From NCBI GenBank assembly GCA_030272155.1, contig CP126192.1:8776501-8840500 (forward strand): DNA of 64,000 nucleotides. Direction: 5' to 3'. Below are positions 57,598 to 64,000 of this stretch, in pieces. The position numbers and the translations under genes were made by a program. Below the pieces are notes generated by a model. That model saw only the letters and a program-made list of their open reading frames with translations. It did not search any database and was not told where the DNA came from. This DNA comes from Tetradesmus obliquus (taxonomy: Eukaryota > Chlorophyta > Chlorophyceae > Sphaeropleales > Scenedesmaceae). Within the stretch, counting starts at the first letter, position 1, and each line of letters opens with the position of its first letter.

Positions 57598-58847
57598 ATG
57601 GCTTGCAATTCAGTGTTCGCGGCAGCAGCTGTGCTTGTGCTACTACATTGCATCCCTGCAAGTGCTCAACGACTGACTGGAAACCTTACAGGATCAGGAG
57701 CTACGTGTATACCAGATGTCGCCTTCTCTGCTGGCACCGGACTGGGGCAAGGCTGTGCAGATGGCGAAGCGTGCTGCACAACTACAAACACTTGCGTAAA
57801 GAGGTCATCTTGCTCGGAATTTATGCGTATATGCCCACCTCCATCATGCGGCAAGGACACCAACTTTCAAGATACAGAGGTGGGTGTAGGTGCCATCTCC
57901 AGGCAGCTCTGGTGCTTCTGGCAGCAGTGCTGGTGCTGCTGAGCGCAAAGAACGTTGTTGGAGGAGTTAGTGGCATGTTTAAAGAGATGCGTGGCTTCAT
58001 CACTAGCACACCGGTAGTCACCAGTCTGGACAGTGGTCACCCAACCTGGCAAGTCTCACTCACAGCTCGGCAAGCTTGTCACAGAGGCACGCATGCCAGC
58101 ACAGGCGCCAGATGCATTGTCTTGCGACTGTAGTAGTAGTCTTAACTGGTGATACGCAGCAGCGTTCAGCCAGTGCTGTGTGTTGTACATGTGAGCACTA
58201 CCCACGGCCTTGCCAGCTGGCTGCAGCTGGCCACGCTGCTGACACAACCCCCACTGCCCAGTGCATGCTGCCTTGCAGCAGGTCAGCGACCAGCGCTGCA
58301 CCAAACTTATGGTATTGCTGCAGCCCCTAAATTTTGTGTTTCTTCTGCTATACACTGCTGTCTGTCTGCTGATGCTGCAGTGCCCGGCTGAGGTCAGCAA
58401 GATCTTCAAAAGCCCTAAGAACCTCAAGTGCCAAAGCAGCAGAGATGCCATATGCTATTCAAATGGTACTGCAATGGTGGTGTCGTGCACCAACGCAGCA
58501 GGGTCGCTAGTGGCCACGCTGTCGGTGAGCACAGGCATTGGCGCTGCTGCATGCAAGCATTCTGGCGCAGCATGTGTATGCATAGCAGCAATGAAACTGA
58601 AGTCTGACACTTTCAATGAAAAATGTGCCATGGAGGCATCTTCCAGCATGTTTGTTCAGTGGCTTGTCCTGCGTACATGTTCCAAGAGCATCAAAGGTCA
58701 ACAAGATCTCATCAAGCTACACGGCAATGTAGCATAGTGTACAGGTTGTGCAACTTGCTTACGGAGTCTGTCGATTGCTGCTGCCTGTCAATGCAGGTGC
58801 TGTTGCTGGCGTCGCTGGCAGCCCTAGCAGTGTCCCTCCTTGGATGA
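57598..58847 (+). CDS. Small secreted cysteine-rich protein, probably GPI-anchored
   Basis: Three exons (57598-57879, 58381-58524, 58797-58847) join in phase 0 to 158 residues. Residues 1-23 are a clear signal peptide (MACNSVFAAAAVLVLLHCIP ending in ASA/Q). The mature part has about 13 cysteines in a pattern that suggests a disulfide-rich surface domain: CIPD, GCADGEACCTTTNTC, KRSSCSEF, ICPPPSCGKD, then CPAEV, LKCQSSRDAICYSNGT and VVSCTNAAG. The C-terminus is a short uninterrupted hydrophobic stretch (VLLLASLAALAVSLLG) with no tail, preceded by small residues (NAAGS), the arrangement of a GPI-attachment signal. A cell-wall or plasma-membrane surface role is likely; no family is recognised. 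Exons 2 and 3 are short but their phases and borders agree. Confidence 0.75.
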
Positions 58848-60480
58848 GCACCCCTGGCAGCATAGTACATGGCATGGCAGTGCTTGTGACGGCCAATCGC
58901 ATCACGACTGCATGAAGCAGTGGCACTGACAGTGACGGGTTCCAAAGTAGTTGTGTTATGCTGGCGCGGGTTTCACATCTTGATATCATCGTGGGTCACT
59001 TTGAACTGGCAACACGCTGTGCGTCAAGCAAATTTGCTTGCTTTCGTGCTCACACGGTTTTGTGGGGTAGCTACACGTGACATAGAGTCAAGGAGCACTT
59101 CAATGGGCCCAGCAAAACTTCTTTTGCAAATGCACTCTGCGTCATCATGATGTTCTGCAGTTTTCAGCAACATGATAGAGTTTTGATGACATGTTGTGTG
59201 CTACATTGTGATACATTGTACATGGTAACATGAGGCTTTCAGGATGTACCAGTGCGTTGTGTGGGATTCAAACGCACCAGGTTACGCAACGATCCACCTC
59301 AACCCCTGCGCCCCGACCCAAAATTTAAATATCACACAGAAACATTACACAACCAACCTTACATCAGCGCAGGGCTTGCAGGTGGAAAGCCACATCAGTA
59401 ATGCCCGTGACACACCTGCCATTCCAGATTGTGTCTACCTAGCTCGGCTTAGGCCCAGCTTAGGTCAACGTGCAACCTATGGCTAAGAGGAGCACCAGGC
59501 ACAGGCCGCAAATAGACAGCAACCACCCAGCAGGCTGGGGCACACGACCTCGCCCAAGCCGTTCCAAGCCCAACAATTATCATGCACCCTCACTGAAACC
59601 CTGCTAACCTGCAACCCTCAAGGAAACCATAAACCCTTGCTTCTCCTGCAACCTCCACCCTTAGACCCCTTAACCCTTTCCCTTGCCACCCTTGCCCCGT
59701 TCCTCTCCTTTGAGCCGCTGCCTGCAGAGGTGGGTGTAGCTGCTGCAGCAGCCTCAAGCTGCTGAGCACTGCTGGCGCGTGGTGGCACGCTGGGTTTACT
59801 GCTGGCTGCCCAGCTGGCTGCTCGCGACATCATGCTGGCTGCCCTGCTGCTGCCGTTCAGTTGCTGCTGCTGCTGCTTCCGGCTCCTCCTCCCGGCCTGC
59901 GCAACCCCCTACTTCATCTTCTTCTGCTTGGTGAGCTGCTTAGGCTGCTCATCATCAGGCGTTGCTGCTACTGCTTCTGTGTTGACTCAGCACCAGCAGT
60001 CTGCTGATGACCAGCTGTTGCAGCAGCATGCTCACCATCAGCATAACTGCCAGCCACACTAGCAGGCACTGAAATCGCCTGCCCCTCAAGCTGCTGCTTG
60101 GCCCCTGGCTGCCCTGCAAGCCTGGCAGCTGTCCTGACAATCGGCTGCCCTGCACGCCTAGCAGCTGCCCAGGCCCCCGGCTGCCCTTTGCGCCTCTTGG
60201 GCTGCTGCTGCGCAGCTAAGGTTGCGCGGCAACTGCTGCCTAGTCAGATGCATGGCCTGCCTTGTCAGCGTCAGCCCCCGCCTTGCTGCCATCAGCCACC
60301 TGCAATCGGTGCAATAGAGCAGCAGGCAGATGTGAGTCTACTGTCCCTGGTCCCAAGTGAAGCACGTGAGGCATTCACCACGGCCACAACACCTGCACAA
60401 TTTGCTTATAACTTGACGCTGCGCCATAACTTCACCAACATGTGTGCAGCCACGTGGATGCGCTGTTAATGCTGGCACAT
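58848..60480. other. Intergenic; low-complexity, partly repetitive stretch
   Basis: At 59600-60250 the minus strand reads as short basic, Ala/Gly/Gln-rich peptide with a loose AARxAGQPG-type repeat (for example RRAGQPIVRTAARLAGQPG), without a start, end or splice structure I can support. The rest shows nothing. The right end is the insertion point of the LTR element. Confidence 0.4.
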
Positions 60481-60725
60481 TGTAACGACTGAGTCTCAGG
60501 GAAGCGTGGAAAGAAGCTAAAAAGGGAGTTAATAATATTGTGTTAAGCCCGTGGGGATATACGTCGCGTACTCGTGACATAGAATACGTCCCCTCCTACA
60601 TTGCAGGGCCCATGTAGTTCTCTTCTCCCAACGACCCCGGATAGGGCCTAGGTCATATGTGTTATTGACCAACGGCACGGCTCTCACGAAGACCCTACAG
60701 TATAATATAATACTGTATCGTTACA
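60481..60725 (-). repeat. 3' long terminal repeat of the chromovirus
   Basis: The 245-bp LTR begins and ends with the 8-bp inverted pair TGTAACGA / TCGTTACA, which includes the universal TG...CA ends. The polypurine tract lies directly upstream in the element's sense. It is short for a plant-type Ty3/gypsy LTR. Confidence 0.88.
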
Positions 60726-61036
60726 TACCTCCCCCCTTAGGTAGATTGACTGCCCTCAGTCAATACCCAGAGGATGCAACGTGTATGTTGATATGAACAT
60801 AGATGGCCATAAACTGCTACAGCTGGCAGCTGTACAGTAGGGGTCACCACCAGAATCACTCCCCAAACTACAACCAGGTTGCAGAGAGCTAGCATAGCAC
60901 CCTTGAGGATAGATTACACAACAGGCATCGCTCCCCCAGTTGCAGTACAGCACCGAAGTGCGTGATCCCAGTCAGAGTGTAAGCAGTAAGCTCAGTGACA
61001 CCAAGTCACCACACTCGTTGGGTCCGTAGTGTGTGT

Positions 61037-61076
61037 ATAATGCCGTAGAAGGCAGTGAACAATGCCGTAGAAGGCA
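61037..61076 (+). repeat. Short direct repeat in the element's non-coding segment
   Basis: ATGCCGTAGAAGGCAG occurs twice about 22 bases apart between the polyprotein end and the polypurine tract. Confidence 0.85.
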
Positions 61077-64000
61077 GCGCGCGCGTAAATTGATAAACAA
61101 ACTCACACACCAGTAGCCGCGAAACGTACACGCTTCGAAGAGCGCACAGGCTGCAGACCACCATCTGCAGTACGTTTCTGCTTATTCGTGCCGGCTCCTG
61201 CTCTAATACGAGCAAAGTACTCATCAATCTTGTCCTGGCAATTAGAACAATTGCGACCAGGCTCCCATGTGTTGTTGCTCTCATCATAGCCCTTCCACTT
61301 GATGAGATACTGCCTCTGCAGAACAGGCGTCCTTGCCTTGTTCCGTTTTCTCCTCACACGTACATCCCTGTGAGCCAAAACCGACTCAACCTCGTACTCT
61401 AGCTCACTCTCAATGAGCTCAGGTACAGGCGGGGGCTGCACTCGACCACCATGCTGATAAGCCTTCAGCAGTGACACGTGAAACACGGGGTGGATTTTGA
61501 GGCTTGGAGGCAAATCCAACTTGTAGGCCACTTCATTCACACAATGAAGTACCTTGAAGGGGCCAATCCACTTTGGCAACAGCTTGTGTGTTCCAGCTGT
61601 CTTCACCTTGATGTTCTTGGTACTCAACAGAACTTCATCACCAACTGCAAACTGCAGTTCCCTCCTGTGTGTATCAGCATACGCTTTCTGCCGCTGCTGC
61701 GCTGCTTGTAAACACAGCTTTGCGCGTGCAACTGCAGTCTGAATGCGTTCAGCCAGCGATGTTGCTGAATCACAGGTAGCATTGGCAAGCGCAGCGCTTT
61801 CCTCCCCCCTTGGAACAAGCAAATCCAGAGGCAGGTAAGGCCGCTTGCCGTACACCAGCTCAAACGGCACAGAGTTGATGGATTCATGATAAGAGTTGTT
61901 GATGGAGAACTGCACCATCGGCAGCAGAGAATCCCAGTTTGTCTGCGTGGGATCTATGTAGTGCCGCAGCATGTCCTCCAGCACGCGGTTCACGCGTTCT
62001 GTGTTGCCATCACTCTGTGGGTGGAATGCCGTGCTCATGCCGTGCTGAACACGCATCTGGGCCACAAAAGCCTTCCAGAATTTGCTTGTAAAGCGCACAT
62101 CACGATCTGTGACAATGGAGCGGGGTACACCATGGTTTGCCACCACCTGAGCAACAAAGATGTCAGCCAGGTGCTCAGCGCTCACATCATCTGCACATGG
62201 CGCCAGGTGCACCATCTTGGACAGCCTGTCAACGAAGACGACAATGGCTGTGCAACCTGCAGCAGTCCGTGGCAGGGACACGATGAGGTCCATGCTGACT
62301 GACTCCCAAGTGTCACCAGGCACTGGCAGAGGGCGCAGCATACCAGCAGGTTTCTGGTTACTGCTTTTGTTGCGCTGGCAGGAGTCACACTCCTTGACAT
62401 ATTTTGCAACATCACGTGCCATGCCAGGCCAGTAAAAGTAGCGCTGTACGTTCTTCAACGTGCGCCTGGTCCCTACATGACCAGCGTATGGCGCATCATG
62501 GCACTCATGCAGTACCATCTGCTGCAGCGCAGCATCCGCTGGCAGCACCAGCGTCTTGCCTCTGTAAAAGAGACCATCCTTTTCTGTCCAACCGCTTGCA
62601 TCTGATGCAAACGTGTTAGCGGCGCATGCTGCACGCAGCCTCGCCAAGAAGGCAGAGTTCTGCAGCATCGCGGCCTGGACAGATGATGCTGTCAACACAC
62701 CAACATACGACACCAATCCAGGGTCAGAGTCAACAGCAGGGTGACGACTGAGTGCATCAGCCACCACATTCTGCTTACCAGGCTTGTAATTCCATTGCAG
62801 CCTGTGACCCTGTAGCGCTTCAAGCCACCTGGCAGCCCGCCGTGACTGCATGGTGTTGGTGTCGAAGAAGGTGTTGGGCTTGTGATCTGTGAACACCTTC
62901 ACATCTCTGCCCTCGATGTAACAACGCCATTTCTTGACGCAGTACACCACAGCAAGCATCTCAAGCTCTGTGGGTGAGTAATTCCGTTCTGCTGGTGTTA
63001 GCTTGCGCGACTCAAACGCAATCGGATGCCCATTCTGCATCAAAACACCAGAGACACCCAAGTATGATGCGTCACACACCATTTCAAACGGTTCCTGACT
63101 GTGCCAATCTGGTAGAGTCAACACAGGTGCTGATGTCAGCAGGTCTTTCACTTTGTCAAACGCTGCCTGACATTGTGGCGACCAGCGAAAAGGAACATCA
63201 TTCTTCAACAGGTCAGTCATAGGATGTACCACCTGTGCATACCTCTTGATGAACTTCCTGAAGTAATTCGTCATACCTAGGAAGGAACGTAGGTGTGAAA
63301 CATCATTAGGAACAGGGAAGTCTTTGACCGCCTTCACTTTGGCAGGATCAACACGAACTCCCGCTGCACTGACAATGTGCCCAAGGAACAGCACCTCCTG
63401 CTGGTAGAAGGAGCACTTCCAATGAGCAGCTGTCAAATTATGTTGCTTGAGAATGTCGAGCACCATCCTTAAGTGCTTTTCATGTTCAGCTTCGCTTTTA
63501 CTGTAGACGATAATGTCGTCTAGGTACACCATGACGAACTTGTACAGGTGCTTTGCAAACAGTTTGTTCATTAGGCTCTGGAACGCTGAAGGGGCGTTAA
63601 CCAGACCGAAACTGAGTGTTAGGTATTCATAGTGACCGAAGGGCGTCCTAAACGCCGTTTTTGGCACGTCACTATCAAGCACTTTTGCCTGATGATAAGC
63701 TTGACGAAGATCGATCAAGCTGAACACCTTTGCACCTGTCAAGTGATCGAGCATCTCGTCTATTCGTGGAAGAGGAAAGGCGATACGCCTTGTCAATCGA
63801 TTAATGGCTCGGTAATCGATGCACATACGCAGTTCGGTTGAGCGTGGTTTCTTCACAAACAGCACTGGAGCACCAAACGGTGACAGTGAAGGCTGTATGT
63901 AACCTAGCTCAAGCAACTGCTTTATTTGCTTTTCCATCTCTTCCATTTCAGCTGGCGAATAGCGGAACATAGGTCGCAACACTGGCGACGCACCTGGCTC

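Larger units (their letters stand above)
60481..64000 (-). mobile_element. Ty3/gypsy LTR retrotransposon, chromovirus clade (3' part; continues past the right edge)
   Basis: The element lies on the minus strand. From the right edge leftwards it shows reverse transcriptase (with the YLDD active-site motif), RNase H, an integrase with an HHCC-type zinc region and catalytic core, and a C-terminal chromodomain (YLIKWKGYDESNNTWEPG), the marker of chromoviruses. The polyprotein reading frame is open from the right edge to 61103. About 370 bases follow to a purine-rich tract (AAGGGGGGAG in sense, about 60728-60737) and one LTR at 60481-60725. The gag region and the 5' LTR lie outside the window. In the part seen it looks whole, which suggests a fairly recent copy; age cannot be measured without the other LTR. 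Confidence 0.95.

Noticed and set aside
59250-59300. tRNA or SINE B-box-like words (GTTTGAATCCC in minus sense)
   Set aside because: No T-arm pairing, acceptor stem or A box could be drawn around it.
60098-60469. Plus-strand open stretch of 123 codons next to the LTR
   Set aside because: Built from a short Cys/Ala/Pro-rich repeat with no start context or family; probably chance.

Overview
The window is nuclear DNA of a eukaryote, most likely a chlorophycean green alga (a Sphaeropleales/Scenedesmaceae-type genome is my best guess). The reasons are genes in many GT-AG exons, very frequent CAG/CTG triplet runs that give Gln/Ala/Ser-rich insertions in otherwise conserved proteins, plastid-style Ala/Arg/Ser-rich N-termini, TGTAA motifs downstream of several stop codons, and plant/algal families (wax synthase-type MBOAT, DUF506, RecN-like, CYPRO4/VID27). 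The species is an inference. Exon borders were worked out by hand from splice motifs, reading phase and family similarity. For genes with a stated protein length, the exon lengths sum to a whole number of codons.

Layout. 1-6.5 kb: a modular cysteine-rich type I membrane protein gene (+), with a 991-bp hAT-type DNA transposon sitting inside one of its exons. 6.9-9.8 kb: an unrecognised gene (+) with N-glycosylation-type motifs. 12.0-12.7 kb: SEC61G (-). 14.6-19.4 kb: a VID27/CYPRO4 homologue with a myristoylation-type start (-). 19.9-22.5 kb: a wax synthase-like MBOAT acyltransferase (+). 23.4-29.6 kb: an organelle-type RecN (-). 30.8-32.8 kb: a DTW-domain tRNA-modification enzyme (+). 34.0-37.7 kb: an LCAT-family acyltransferase (-). 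38.1-40.1 kb: a plastid-type protein with a LON-domain-like region (-). 40.4-50.2 kb: a 2787-residue Gln/Ala-rich, probably organellar protein (+). 51.0-52.7 kb: a 280-residue unknown plastid-type protein (-). 53.1-55.7 kb: a DUF506 protein (+). 57.6-58.8 kb: a small secreted, probably GPI-anchored protein (+). 60.5-64 kb: the 3' part of a Ty3/gypsy chromovirus on the minus strand, running off the right edge.

Four neighbouring pairs are head to head with 350-1,200 bp between their starts (VID27/wax synthase, RecN/DTW, LON-like/giant protein, 280-aa protein/DUF506). Nothing suggests a single pathway. The set mixes ER and lipid metabolism (SEC61G, wax synthase, LCAT), organelle maintenance (RecN, LON-like, the giant protein) and housekeeping RNA modification.

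The most striking signal is not a gene. At least nine introns in six genes carry degenerate copies of the edge of the adjoining exon together with its splice site, as if tandem duplication across exon-intron borders has repeatedly lengthened introns here. The second is the hAT insertion: removing the element plus one copy of its 8-bp target duplication restores the host exon reading frame exactly.
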